Positions 32,190-45,009 of a stretch of 64,000 nucleotides of DNA are shown here, in pieces. Position numbers and translations under genes: made by a program. The notes below the pieces were generated by a model. It searched no databases and had not been told where the DNA came from. It worked only from the letters and a program-made list of their open reading frames with translations. The stretch covers positions 100,850,904 to 100,914,903 of the forward strand of contig NC_073745.1 of assembly GCF_029784135.1 (NCBI RefSeq), written 5' to 3'. Source of the DNA: Toxorhynchites rutilus septentrionalis (Eukaryota; Arthropoda; Insecta; Diptera; Culicidae). How positions within the stretch are numbered: the stretch's first letter is position 1; each line of letters begins with the position of its first letter.

Positions 32190-33702
32190 TACAATGCAAA
32201 ATGGTCCAGGAGATGTATTTATGTGGAAATTAGCATTTAGTTATTCTCTAGACAAAAACTATCTTAGACAAAGTTGTTACATATGATAGAGCGCTCATTT
32301 TTATGTTATCAAAAATAGGGTGACCAAAATTGTTGATGAAATAAAAAAATCTATCTTTTTTATCTTCATAGATGGAGATTAGCATAGTTCAACAATGTTG
32401 TTGTCCCAGTTATTTAAAACATCTTTGTAGAACAAAGTTTTTTTCTATCTCTTGAAATAACTGATCTAGCGCCTTTTTTCTAAGTTATGTTAGGGTCACT
32501 ATGAAAAAAACTGTTTTTTTCTATAACTTTTATATTTCAAATTCTACATACAAACTGTCTTCGGAAGACTTTTAGGGCTTGCTAACACAAACATTTTGCG
32601 ATGCAGAACTTGCCAATATCTCAACTTAACTCAAAGTTATTGATATTTCTTCCCAAATAATACGCTCTCTTCAACTGTTTGTCATTCTTTCTGGGGAAAA
32701 CATAAACAATGGCATTTGAAAGAGCATATTTCACTCTACATGATGTGTGATTTTCAATACTATGTTATTTTTTATGTTTGAGTAAATTCAAATTGAAATC
32801 ATGAATTTTTGGGTAGAAAAACATCAATAATTTTAAGTAGGACTAAGATATCGACAAGTTCTGCATCGTAAAATATTGGTATTGATAAGCTCTAAAAGTC
32901 GTATGAAGACAGTTTTGATATAGAACTTTTATATTTCATATTCTACATCAAAACTGTCTTAGTACGACTTTTAGAGCTTATCAATACCAACATTTTGCGA
33001 TGCAGAACTTATCAACATCTTAAACCTACTCAAAGCTATCGATGTTTTTTTTACCTAAAAACTCATGGTTTCAATTTTATTTTGCTCTAACACACAAAAC
33101 AACATAGTTTTGAAAATCACATATTATATAGAGTGAAATTTGTTCTTTGAGATTCTGTCAACAAACATTTTTTATGATTGCACCAGAAGGAATGACAAAC
33201 AAATGAAAAAAGCGTGTTTTTGGGGGAAAATATCAATGACTTTGGGTGAAGTTGAGACATTTACAAGTTCTGCATCGTAAAATGTTTGTACTAGTGAGTT
33301 CTAAAAGTCTTCCGAAGACAGTTTGTATGTAGAATTTGAAATATAAAAGTTAGAGCAAAAAAAAAACAGTTTTTTTTCATGGTGACCCTAACGTAATTTA
33401 GAAAAAAAGGCGCTATATCAGTTATTTCAAGAGATAGAAAAAAAACTTTGTTCTACAAAGAAGTCTCAAATAACTGGGACTACAATATTATCGAATCATG
33501 ATTACCTCTATCTATAAAGATAAGAAAGTTAGATTTTTTATTTCATCCACAATTTTGGTCACCCTATTTTTGATAACATAAAAATGAGCGCTCTATCATA
33601 TGTAACAACTTTGTCGAAGACGGTTTTTGTCTAGAGAATAACTGTTGAGCTCTAAATGCTAGTTTCTACTTAAATACATCTCCTGGGCCATTGTGCAATG
33701 GG
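32190..33702. repeat. Long palindrome (about 750-bp arms, 14-bp centre)
   Basis: The sequence from about 32190 to 32925 is repeated inverted from about 32940 to 33702 with high identity by eye. Paired landmarks are ACATATGATAGAGCGCTCAT at 32279 with its complement near 33595, and CTGTCTTCGGAAGAC at 32558 with its complement near 33312. The innermost arms are AGACAGTTTTGATATAGAA (32907) and its near-complement at 32940-32960. Within each arm, a sub-unit (TTTTGCGATGCAGAACTT, then TC.AC) recurs, so smaller inverted pairs nest inside. No coding content is seen. Confidence 0.85.
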
Positions 33703-34309
33703 AAAGAAATAATTATTGAACATTGAAATTTTTCCACCACCAACAAAAATTATGTTTTACAGGTTGGTCGCTAATGGTCAAAAGTCGGAAACCGCAGAAA
33801 AGTCAAATGTTGTGACGTTGAAAAAGTATTTAAAGTATTTAAAGACTGGCAATACGTGAATTTAACACTATAATATTCCCCAACTGATGATTCCTGTAGG
33901 AATTTTTTCTTCACTTGAATAATGATTTGCTTTACAATTCTATTTTTACATTTGCTTTTTGGAAATCGTGTGATTTAGACATGAAAACGTGATTAAACGC
34001 GTTTTTCGTGATTCAAAACGTTGTCGCAACTCGCTAGAATGGGTCATATTACGTGTTTTTTTAGTGGTAAAGTGTCACATATAAATAAATAATAATAATA
34101 ATATTACGTGGTGCAGTTTTTACATTTTTAAACGGATTTATTTAGCTTGCCCTGTAATTTGTATTTTTGTAACACGTTTGTCTGTAGCGCTTTATCACAT
34201 TAATAGAAATTTGAACCCCTTCTTGTTGATCAATTGATCTGAAATTTGAAACTTGAAACACACCTTTATCTCTGCAGTTATTAGAAAATTGCGTGTTTAC
34301 TGATTTTAA

Positions 34310-34870
34310 AAATCCAAGATGGCGGCCGCTACAAAACGGCGGGTTACATATTTTCTCAAAACCTCTTCAATATGGATTTTTCCCAAACCCCATCAATATT
34401 GGTATCAAATGAAAGGGAATGATTAGTAGAGCACTTAACTAGCAGAACACAGTTATACATGAGAAATGCAAATCCAAAATGGCCGTCACAACAAAATGGC
34501 GATATATATTTTTTCCAAAACCCAATCATTTAAGGTATTTAATGAAATGGTTCGACTAGTAGAACACAGTTATTTAGAAAAAATGGAAATCCAAAATGGC
34601 CGCCACCACAAAATGGCGGATTACATATTATCTCAAAACCCCATCAATATGGGTATTGAATGAAAGGGATTAACTAGTAGAACACAGTTATTTATAAAAA
34701 AGTGCAAATCCAAAATGGCCGCCACCACAAAATGACGGATTACATATTTTCTCAAAACAAACCCCATCAAATTGGGTATCAAGTGAAAGGGCTTGACCAG
34801 TAAATCACAGCATATTTTTGGAAAATTCGAATCCAAGATGGCCGCTGTAACAAAATAGCCAATTACTTTT
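34310..34870 (+). repeat. Minisatellite, about 115-125-bp units, 5 copies
   Basis: Each unit contains AAATCCAAAATGGCCGCCAC or a variant (AAGATGGCGGCCGC in the first), then AAATGGCGGATTACATATT, TCTCAAAACCCCATCAATAT, GAAAGGG and GTAGAACACAGTTAT. Units start near 34312, 34468, 34588, 34706 and 34830. The flanks 33703-34309 and 34871-35478 are AT-rich with no recognisable feature. Confidence 0.8.
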
Positions 34871-35478
34871 TAAATGGTTTCACCCAACTTGACCTGTTTG
34901 TATGTCTGTAGGGTTGTCCCAAATTAATAAAAATTTCATCCCGTTCCTTTTGAATTATTGATTTGATATTTGGAACAAACTTTCATCTCTGCTGTCATTA
35001 TAATACTGTATATTCCATTATTTTGAAAAATCCAATTTGGCCGCCGGTAAAAATGGCTGAATGGCTTCACTAGGAGAACACACTACATTATGAACAACAT
35101 AAATTCAAAAAGGTGAATGTATTTTTTGTAATCCCCTCAACATCGGTATCGAATGAAATTTTTTGACTTATAGAATACTGTACATCTCCAAAATATTCCG
35201 AAAAAAATTAGGTAAGAAATGAATATAAAAAAAGTTGAATGGTTTTATTGTAGAAAAGTATACTAATCATACAAATAATATACTGTAAATTAGAACATAA
35301 AAAGTTGTTTTTAATTTTTTTTTAAATTGAAATTGAATTAGAGAATGCCAAACTCAATCGTAAAATTTTGGACAGAATCTGCACGAAAATGTCATGTGAC
35401 ATCTCAATCTGAATGTTTTCCATAAAATAAAATCAATACTCTTAAGATGCGGTAGAAATCGTTACGAACATTTCTTAC

Positions 35479-35645
35479 ACTCGTCAGGTGATAGTTGCTC
35501 CTGGTGCTCGGGCTCGCGTTCATCCGGGTTGCCGTGTGGTACATCGACCGGTCATCGTAGCCCCTTACCCGGCCGCCCAGCCCGCGAGGGTTCCGCAGAC
35601 AGTGGCCCTTCTCGAGAGCGTGCTTGAACTCTCGCCGGAATTTAC
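35479..35645 (-). CDS. Orexin/allatotropin-type peptide GPCR, C-tail exon
   Basis: The exon is 167 bp: acceptor TTCCGCAG (G at 35646), donor GTAAGA starting at 35478. Its first two bases complete a glycine codon begun in the TM7 exon, giving the join NFMSG-KFRREFKHALEKGHC. That is the end of TM7, helix 8 and a candidate palmitoylation cysteine, exactly as in orexin-like receptors (NF.SGKFR..F). It continues through a Gly/Arg/Ser tail to SNYHLTS. The plus-strand open frame over the same bases is a shadow. It is separated from the TM7 exon by a 20.3-kb intron and from the last exon by 12.5 kb. Confidence 0.8.
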
Positions 35646-36462
35646 CTGCGGAAGAGCCCGAAATAAAATGGGAAAATTAATTTGGGAATGGCAACGGTAG
35701 CTAGAGGGTTTCAATCGAAAGGATGGGAGAGGTGAAGAATGTTTCAGTAATTAAAATTTACAAAAGGTTCTGTGGCAAATTAGTTTGCATGTGAATTTGA
35801 AATCAAAATGTTTTCAGAAAATTCCATCTTTCCTAAAAAAAATATTTGCTCACTTGAAAAATTCTGAAAGGGTGAAAAGTGAAATACAAAAACTGTCTCA
35901 GATCAATCACGGAATATGAGGGAGCGAACGCAGTCTTTTGAAGATTCCTTAAAACTAATTCAATTAAACAATAATTTCCATCGAAAATCAACTCTCGAGA
36001 GTGTAAGCTCAGCTATGTATGACTGGGTGGTAAGTCAATCAAATTATTTGGGATACTCGGAAGTGAACCCTCCCATCAGAAGATAATCTGCCACGTGTTG
36101 AGTGAGTCTCATGAAATCCTGAAAACTGCGTCACGTGCTTTTGATGGGATGGATCAGATAGCTACGCCGAGGCTAAACTTAATTTATTGAATTAGATTCA
36201 CCACAAGAGGTTCATTTAAAATGCTGTTTCTTCTCTTTCGTTGCCCGTTGCCAACATGCATCCGTCAGCTTGGTATAATCATCAGTGACCGACTCCATTA
36301 GAATATTCAGTGTCTCGGGAGATGATTTTTCGTCTGTCTGTGAGGCTGAGGATTCAGGTAATCAAATGATTGGATTCAAAAGCCATGATTAATAATACAT
36401 TGATACTGGAACAGAATCGACATTTTTTCTGTTTCGGAGGGTGGCTTATATTGTTAGTTATT

Positions 36463-37135
36463 AGCTGACCCGGCAAACGTTGTTCTACCGTTTAAATTAA
36501 TTCTAGAGAATATTTTGGGTGCTAAATAAAACATAACTAATGTATTTTAAGCGTGTTTGAATGTTTTAACGATCTAAACCATTATTCGAATGTGATCGAT
36601 AGAAAGAACGAATGAAACGATTTCAATGGAAGTTTGTATGATGTTTCATGATGCAATGTATTTCGTTAATGTAACTGATATGTGTGATCTCATAAAAGTT
36701 AAATGTAAAGTGAAAAAAAGTAATAGATTTTCGTCGTAAAGTTGAAAAATGAAATAAAGAAAATCAATATTCATATCGTTCAAATGTTGTCTCGTTGGAG
36801 GAAAATACGGGCTTCTCTTTTGCAATATGCACGGCTAAATTTATAACTGCTGGGACTCTTTTATGAATTGGGAAACCAATACGCCAGACAACAATTGAGC
36901 TGATGTATCGTTCTTATTTGGAATCGCATTACTTCGTTGTTGTCATTCAATCGATGAGTATTCAAAGCGTTAATCTAATTTAGAATCACAGCCATATTGC
37001 CACTTCCTTTATCCACGGACTTGCAAAAGTGATAATTGCTCTTTGCTCAACTGAGGCGAATATGATACTACTCAACGATTTTCAATTTCAATGTCTGCGT
37101 TGACATTGACATTACCAGTATTTATATATATATTA
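36463..37135 (+). repeat. Divergent TAGCTGACCCGG repeat copy
   Basis: It starts TAGCTGACCCGGCAAACGTT and runs without monomers to a tail resembling ATTTATATATATATTAGATA (37118-37137). The start matches that of the monomer-array repeats at 39145, 40957 and 46016, but the interior differs, so this is a second subfamily. A related piece (GACACAATTTTCGTTCAAGA) lies at 37450. Confidence 0.6.
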
Positions 37136-38059
37136 GATATTCGCCTACGCTTGTGATCGTGTCGTTGGTGAAATTTCTAGGAAAGCGCCTTATACATATT
37201 CCATTTACCATGCAAGGCGATGAAGGTTTCGAATCACCGCATGGACCATACACCATTATTGTGGTAACAGTATCAAACAGTTCTTCATATTCCGGGATCC
37301 GATTGGTTTAAAACTCGATCGAATTTCACGATCACTCGATGTCGTTCGAATACATAGAAGACATAGTGTTAACCCTAACTTAACTTTTTTGTCTATAAAT
37401 TTCCTTGCATTTCCACCAAAAATCTATACATAACATAAAATCATCATAAGACACAATTTTCGTTCAAGATTTATCCTCCAACTGCAGAGAATTTGTTGCT
37501 TTTTCACATCGAACACATTTTCTTAAACTTTCATTTAAAAAAAAATGGTTTAAAAGCATGTATTCCTCCCGAATATCCATTTTGCACTTTTGCTTCACAG
37601 AAATGGAACACGGAGCTCAATGTTGTCTATGTCGAATTGCGTCGCAAAAATGTCGATTTGCAGAACTCGATCGGACTTGAGTTGAACGTTGAATTTCAGA
37701 ATTCAAAATTGCAATCCGTTCGGATAATTTTGGCTCTGACGCTGTTATGGCGTTGCTCATGATAGTGTTTCCCAAGTGAATGTATTCCTCCTCAAACCAC
37801 TTGTGTTGATTAGGTCGTAGGAATCGCAGACCTTTGCGTACATGTCGACCATGAATTGTTGGCACAGCTGACGGTATCGTATAATGACATCATACGATAC
37901 ACATAAAATCCATCGAGCGCTCTGTTTTATTTTATTCGTCTGATATAACTTTTCAAAAATATTATTGCGAAATGGGTAATGATGTTTATAATGAATGGAG
38001 TACCTGTGGCAGGATCACGTTGTCTAATGTTTGTGCAATATTCATCTTGTTCTTTCAGA

Positions 38060-38250
38060 ACGGTCGGGCAGATATTTGTTCTGACTTGCATTGTGGTCAC
38101 ACCCATTCTAGAGCTTGCCACTCAGAATACATTCAAGGCGTGTTGTTTGGTATAGAAATCTCAACTAAGTACTACTAAAAATTATGCAAGTAATACTACG
38201 ATGAGAAAGCGAACGTTGGGAACGTTAGTGCTATTGAAGAAGAACATGTA
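38060..38250 (+). mobile_element. Feilai-like SINE, tRNA head lost
   Basis: The body matches the SINE at 2818 from GAACGGTCGGGCAG onward (TGTGGTCACACCCATTCTAG, GCCACTCAGAATACATTCAA, AACGTTAGTGCTATTGAAGA). The tail is only two GAA units. The A and B boxes are not recognisable, so this is the oldest or most damaged copy here. The surrounding regions 37136-38059 and 38251-39144 show nothing else. Confidence 0.75.
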
Positions 38251-39144
38251 GAGAGTCGTAGAACGATGTGCGTTAATGATGAATTCCAGATTATTGTTTT
38301 TTCTTCGACTCACAATTTCTCGTGTCATTGTGAAGGCACCTTCTATGATTTTAGTAACGCTTGCGCACTGAATCTAGACACGTGCTCTCCAGCAGATGTT
38401 TTATCAGAATTGATGACAATAACGTGATTGTCATTTTGTAAACCGAGCAAGTGTGATTTGAAGTATTTCAATAATTCGTTGGGCTCATTCAGAAATATCG
38501 CCGGCGATACGCCTGGCTTTAGAGAAGTGAGGTTACTTGCGAATGTGGGGATGAAAGTTCGATCTAGCGCCATATGTCATTTAACAACATAAATAAATTC
38601 GTTCTGTTTGAAAAACGACCGACGGTAAAATTATCTGAATATTGTTTGTACTAAACTACTAAAATCGCGATTAAAAATAGGGTGTAGGGTTAAAATTTGT
38701 GGTTATATGTATTGTTTGAAGCTAAATTTAAGAAAAAAAAAGTTGATGGGTCTGAACCTAGGGGCACGGACGGGATCTTGACATAGGACTTGATTAGGTG
38801 AAGTAATTGCATTTTAATTGAGTTTTTTCATTGAACAAAATCTGTATTTTTTCTATTTTGAAACCCTGGAAATTCTAAAAAGAACTGTTTTTTGTATGAA
38901 CTTGTATCCTTTAAACGGGTTAGATGAGATAACGTGGTGGAATTCGGGACCACATTCCATTCAAAAATGTACACAAAAATACCATTGAAGCCATTGCTAC
39001 AATTTTCTTCTGTTCATTCAATTATGCAGAAGAAGACAAGGAGTCTTCATTTATCATTTTTAAACACAAGTCTATATAGTTACGATATACATAAATATAA
39101 GCCTAAGTCAAATAAATCTATGACTATAGAAATATATTATAGAC

Positions 39145-40956
39145 TAGCTGACCCGGTAAACTTCGTCCCGCCCAAAATTTATTTTTCGATATCACATCCA
39201 CGTTTTCTTACTAAGCGCTGTTCATGGGTAAAATCGCAGAATTACTCATTGATTGATTTTCTAATCTACCCTTTAAAATTACCTTTTTCTATAAAATTCC
39301 TAGTACTTCTACCAAAACTCGACATTATAATATCAGATTATTTTCAGACACAATTCTCGTTCAAGATTTTTCAACTACTAGCAAATAACATGTTTCTCCG
39401 TTACGTTACATGCCAATTTTCATTTAATTTTGTAAAAACATTTATTGCGCCCTATAACCTCTACATGTCAAATTTTTTGTTTTATTTGCTTGATTAATTC
39501 TCGAGTAATGCTGAAATTTGTGTTTCATTTATATGGCAGCCCTCCCTTAGAGAGGGGGGTGGATTGTCTAACCACCATAGAATTATTTATTGCTCCCTTA
39601 CACCTCCATGTGCCTAATTTGGTTTCATTTGCTTGATTAATTCTCGAATAATGCAGAAATTTGTGCTTCATTTGTATGGCAGCACCCCCTATGAGAGGGG
39701 GGAGGGGTATCCAACCTCCATAGAAACATTTATTGCACCCTAAAGTTTCCTTTCGCCTAATTTGGTATAATTTTCTTGATTAATTCTCGAGAAATGCAAA
39801 ATTATGGCCGACCCCACCCATAGAGAGGAGGGAGGGTAATCTAACCACCATAGAATCATTTATTGCACCCTAAAACCTCCAAACGACTTCGAATTTCGTT
39901 TCATTTGCTTGATTAATTCTCGAGAAATTTAGAAATTTGTGTTTGATTGGTATGGCAGCCCCCCTTATAGAGGGGGGAGGGGTCTCAAACTGTCACGAAA
40001 ACCTTCCCCGACCCCCAAAACCCCTACATACCAATTTTCATGTCGATCGGTTCAGTAGTTTCCGAGTTCATAAGAATCAGACAGACAGAAAGACAGAAAG
40101 ACAGAAAGATAGAAAGACAGAAAGTCAGAAAGACAGAAAGACAGAAAGACAGAAAGGCAGAAAGACAGAAAGACAGAAAGACAGAAAGACAAAGACAGAA
40201 AGACAGAAAGACAGAAAGACAGAAAGACAGAAAGACAGAAAGACAGAAAGACAGAAAGACAGAAAGACAGAAAGACAGAAAGACAGAAAGACAGAAAGAC
40301 AGAAAGACAGAAAGACAGAAAGACAGAAAGACAGAAAGACAGAAAGACAGAAAGACAGAAAGACAGAAAGACAGAAAGACAGAAAGACAGAAAGACAGAA
40401 AGACAGAAAGACAGAAAGACAGAAAGACAGAAAGACAGAAAGACAGAAAGACAGAAAGACAGAAAGACAGAAAGACAGAAAGACAGAAAGACAGAAAGAC
40501 AGAAAGACAGAAAGACAGAAAGACAGAAAGACAGAAAGACAGAAAGACAGAAAGACAGAAAGACAGAAAGACAGAAAGACAGAAAGACAGAAAGACAGAA
40601 AGACAGAAAGACAGAAAGACAGAAAGACAGAAAGACAGAAAAACAGAAAGACAGAAAGACAGAAAGACAGAAAGACAGAAAGACAGAAAGACAGAAAGAC
40701 AGAAAGACAGAAAGACAGAAAGACAGAAAGACAGAAAGACAGAAAGACAGAAAGACAGAAAGACAGAAAGACAGAAAGACAGAAAGACAGAAAGACATAA
40801 AGACAGAAAGACAGAAAGACAGAAAGACAGAAAGACAGAAAGACAGAAAGACAGAAAGACAGAAAGACAGAAAGACAGAAAGACAGAAAGACAGAAAGAT
40901 AGAAAGACAGAAAGACAGAAAGGCAGAAAGACATCACTCCATTTTTATATGTATAC
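39145..40956 (+). repeat. Monomer-array repeat, copy B, with hugely expanded tail
   Basis: It starts TAGCTGACCCGGTAAACTTC and has a 5' unique part (to about 39430), then four monomers (near 39488, 39632, 39774 and 39907). The conserved tail TTTTCATGTCGATCGGTTCA, then AAGAATCAGACAGACAGAAA, is where the usual short GACA run has grown into an 855-bp array. It is followed directly by copy C. Confidence 0.85.
40078..40932 (+). repeat. (AGACAGAA)n satellite, about 107 units
   Basis: This is an 8-bp unit with very few variants: a phase slip at about 40186 (AGACAAAGACAG), and single changes near 40108, 40155, 40640, 40796, 40899 and 40921. Because 8 is not a multiple of 3 and the unit lacks stops on both strands, all six frames stay open through most of it. 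The long Lys/Arg/Thr/Glu/Asp/Gln and Leu/Ser/Val/Phe/Cys reading frames here are therefore artefacts, not genes. Confidence 0.97.
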
Positions 40957-41553
40957 TAGCTAACCCGGCAAACTTCGTCCCGCCCATTTACTTGATTAAT
41001 TCTCGAGTAATGCAGAAATTTGTGTTTTATTTGTATGACAGCCACCCCTAAGAGAGGGGGAAGGGGTATCTAACCACCATAGAAACATTCATTGCACCCT
41101 AAAGTTTCCATATGCCTAATTTGGTTTAATTTGCTTGATTAATTATCGGATAATGCAAAAATTTGTGTTTCATTTGTACGGCAGCCCCCTCTAAGAGAGG
41201 GGGAAGGAGTATCTTAACACCATAGAAACATTTATTGCATCCTAAAACCTCCACATGCCAAATTTGGTTTCATTTGCTTGATTAATTCTCGAGTAATGCA
41301 GAAATTTGTGTTTCATTTGTATGGCAGCCCCCCCTTTGAGTGGGGGAAGGACTGTCTAACCATCATAGAAACATTTATTGCACCCTAAAACTTTCACTTT
41401 CAGAGAGGGGCGAGGGGTCTCAAAATATCACGAAAACCTTCCCCGGCCCCAAAAACCCCTACATACGAATTTTCATGTCGATCGGTTCAGTAGTTTCCGA
41501 GTCTATAAGAATCAGACAGACAGACAGACATCACTCCATTTTTATATATATAG
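40957..41553 (+). repeat. Monomer-array repeat, copy C
   Basis: It starts CTAGCTAACCCGGCAAACTT and has three full monomers (near 40990, 41131 and 41278) and a partial one, then the tail TTTTCATGTCGATCGGTTCA, CAGACAGACAGACAGACA and TTTTTATATATATAGATAGA. It is almost identical to copy D (46016) over its first 440 bp. Confidence 0.85.
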
Positions 41554-44500
41554 ATAGATAAAAATAGCATTTCTCCTTCGTTGCCACGTTGTCCGGAGCA
41601 TTGTTTGTAGGGGGTTGTAATAACTTTTTAGCCAGGTGATGTATATTAAGCATCCTATGGCCGTTAGTGCTCTATTGGGAAGCTCGTGTAGCTGCTGTAG
41701 TGAACTGATCTCATTGGGTGCTAAGTTCTGCTTATGTATAGGAAATGGAGAGAAGAATGGGCAAGTGCATTCGAGGGAGTGAAACGCGCTTCTAAAGAAG
41801 ACATTCATATATTAAGATCGTGATTACTCAAGCTATCATAATCGATTTTGAGTAATATGCGTTTGAAAACTCTTAATGAAACATTACATTTTTCGTAGAG
41901 TGACCCTCCTATATAGAAATCAAAGACATAGTCCTACGTCAGAAAATTATTCAGATTTTTTTCTGCATAGAAGCACTCTAATCGGTATTAAATATTTAGT
42001 AATCGGTTTCCTAGCGGTATCGTATATAGTTTACAACCTATTCCCATGCTTACCAAGTGTTTTGTGCATAATTTCATCAAAATCGGTCGAGCCCTTTCGG
42101 AGGAGTTCGGTAACAAACACCGTGACATGTATTGGAGAAGTGTGTAATACCCATCCCCTAAGCGAGAATGGATTTATCTTGACCGTGCTCTCAAAAATTA
42201 AAGTAACAACTACGTTAGTACGTAGATTAGTTAACCACCAGTCATCTGTAATCGTTCAGTATTTTAGATATTGAATAGCAAAAGTGCTACGAATTTTATT
42301 TTGTAAGGCGCCAAAATTCTATATTTTCCAATTCCAATAGGTGTTAAATGGCCCAGCAGAAGTAAAATATGCTCATAAGCTATTTCTCTCAGAAACTAAT
42401 AAGCAAAGAGAAACAGCTTGAATGAATGAGAGATTCCATCAATCTATTCACTTTATGCCTACCAGCGAAGCGAATAAACCGTTTCTCCGGTGAGCGCGTT
42501 CTCCCATTATTCGTGTATTTTTTCTCCGGTCCGCGCTCTTTTTCTCCTACATTCTCTGAGCACATAATATAGATGCCAGATGTGAAGACATGTTTTCGTT
42601 TAGAAGACATTTAATTTTGTGAAAACATACTGAGGTCATTTCAAAGTATGTGAAAACAATTGTTTGTGTGATTTATCGAACATGATTTCGAAATATCGTA
42701 ATGGTTTGCTCGTTTTTGTTGATTATGATTACATTTGAAGACCTTTATTCGTTTCGTGCAGAAATATTTGAAAAAATCATCTGACATCCCTCACAAGATA
42801 TTTCTCTTGTGAGAATGTTATCCGGCCGATAGCGAGCAAATTTCCCCGATCGAGGGTATGCCCTTTGGCATTGAGGCATCTTTTCTCGTGTTGTAGACAA
42901 AGACCAAGAGTCACAAATGACACGTGTAACAATTCCCAGGAATATCCCTCGGATCGACATTAAGTAAACGATGCTATGGCGAGAAATGCCTGCAGCTAAC
43001 ATATGAAACGCTGAAAATGTAGACTCTGAACGTAACAAGATTTTTCCATTAAATGAGATAGAGAAAGCACTCCACGGATTGCAAGCACATCCAGATGCAA
43101 AATTGATGATTTCACGTCTCTCGTTTTGATTATTAGCAGAGCTTTCGGAGGGTCGCTCAGACGCCTCGGGTGTGATTCAATTTACGATTGCGACATGGAG
43201 CCCCGAAATTCGTAAGTTTTTTATGTAAAGATTTGGTCGAACCCTTGACTGACCCTTAGAACAATTTTTGCATCGACCACAGATACAAATAAAATCCCAC
43301 TCTTTGCGGTCATGAATAAACATTGTGTTTACGTCGTGTCCAGAGTGAGTTCGTTTTATAGATCCACACAAGCGACACTGGATGATTGATTGGCCAATCT
43401 CCCCGAAACCAAAAACATAATCCGCCTGCTGTCACCAACCGTTGTCGCATTGCAGTTGTCACCGTTAACTTTTTTTTCCCTGAAACTTGGAATGAACATG
43501 TCATAATAGGTTGGACGGAAACCTTCCAAATTTGACTCCGAGTCTCGTTGAAGCGAACCCCTGAAGTGGAAGACAATCTCGCTACCGCACTCTGTTTAGA
43601 TGATAAATGAAACCACGTTCCACAAAAAACGAAACAGAAAAACCACCAAAAATGACGCAGACATGAAATATTAACTGACAAATGAATATGGGGCTCACCG
43701 CATGGTTGTTTGTTCGTTTGACTGTTTGCTTGTTTGTTTTCAGTGCTCGTTGACTGAGAGGGGACGACGCACAAATCTAGTCACACCCAGAATCGATTTA
43801 AGCCTACAAAGTAACCGCAGGAAGGACAAAACCCGAAAATTTCCAGTGGGAAATAAAAATATCTGACGTTGTCTATTGTGTAAGTCAAACCGTTGGCTGT
43901 CATTTTGTTGTGGTTATTGGATGAGATTCTGCTTTTGGTATATTTTTTTAAAGGATTAACGTCCTTATCTCCTGTGGTGATGTAATAACCCGAGATGAAA
44001 ATCTTGATGAAAAATTCTCATAATACAACATCTGTGCACATGCCAGCATGCGACAGACAGAACAGCTCCCGTCAGTCCCGACGAAGGAAACGGTTCATCG
44101 GAAACGAATAATTGAACTTGATTATGGTAAATCACGTCACATTGCGCTTATTAATACGTACGGGATACGGAATGCCACTTGTCCAGTGATTTGGACCACA
44201 CATCCAACGAGTGAGTCGGGTGCTGTCAGGAAAATTATTAGACGATTTGATGTGGAATATGTTGATTCGGAAATTGGCATAGACAGCGCATATCGACGGC
44301 TGGGCGGTGGGAGGAGGTTGTTTGATTGATGTATCCGTTGTGATTAGCGAGAATGAATTATGAATTATCGTGTTGTCATTGTGTGTTGATTTGCAGTGTG
44401 TTGTTGTAGAAGAACTATTGGTGCTGTATTTCATCATAACCACACGTCTGTGGAACACGATGTAGATATGATGATGATGATGGCCCACCTCATACCCCTA

Positions 44501-45009
44501 CAAAGGTTTGAGCAGGACGATTTATCTTATAGATAATATTTATTTTCAAACATATTAAGAAGCCAGTATTATAAAAACAAAATCGCAGGCATAAATATCT
44601 ATCAATAGAACATTAAAAATAGGCATAAATTGCGAAAAAACAAACAATGTTCCTGTCCATATTGACATTGACATAGCCATAGTCTCAACTTCAGGCCCAA
44701 AGTTTTTTCCAAGGTATGTCAACAAAATTTCCAACCCGGGAAGATCCTTGACTGATTGGGAATTGAACACAATATCCAAAAGTTTCAACTTAGAACATAA
44801 GAAAGATCTGCTACAATCAGAAATAATCGATACAACCATCTGATGAAAGATAGTTTACGACAATTCTGAAAGAGCTATCCCAATTCCAGTTTCCACTTCA
44901 GACCCTACAAAAAATTTCATTGTGTGTCAGTTTTCTACCAGTGTTCATTATTAACATTAGTCCAGGCCAACCAAACGCGCGCGAGGCTCAAACTTTCGTT
45001 TCTTTTTTT
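41554..45009. other. Receptor intron stretch with little recognisable content
   Basis: A piece at 41838-41941, ending TAGTCCTACGTCA, matches 50690-50805. A minus-strand frame at 41542-41808 reads like coding sequence (LTAIGCLIYITWLKSYYNP) but I cannot assign it. The frames at 43310-43774 and 44048-44329 are open yet match nothing I know. No RNA gene is seen. Confidence 0.45.
41838..41941 (+). repeat. Dispersed repeat end (partner at 50690-50805)
   Basis: TAATATGCGTTTGAAAACTC, then TTACATTTTTCGTAGAGTGA and TATATAGAAATCAAAGACA, recurs in the same order and orientation at 50690-50805. Both end in TAGTCCTACGTCA or a variant (CAGTCCTATGTCA), the same motif that bounds the segments at 23677-26060 and 48370-49972. 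It is probably one end of an element of that family. Confidence 0.6.

Noticed and set aside
35488..35700. Plus-strand 70-codon frame in a GC-rich patch
   Set aside because: The minus strand of the same bases encodes the receptor C-tail with correct splice sites and phase.
40040..40963. Open frames of about 250-310 codons on both strands made of 8-residue repeats
   Set aside because: They are products of the AGACAGAA satellite, which has no stop in any frame. There is no codon bias or non-repeat domain.
41542..41808. Minus-strand frame with WLKSYYNPLQTMLRTTWQRRR
   Set aside because: It looks coding, possibly the end of a retrotransposon protein, but I could not tie it to a family or find neighbouring domains, so it is not called.
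43310..43774. 154-codon minus-strand frame
   Set aside because: Low-complexity start, no recognisable domain, no splice or promoter context; probably chance.
44048..44329. 93-codon plus-strand frame
   Set aside because: No family recognised and no flanking structure; not enough to call a gene.
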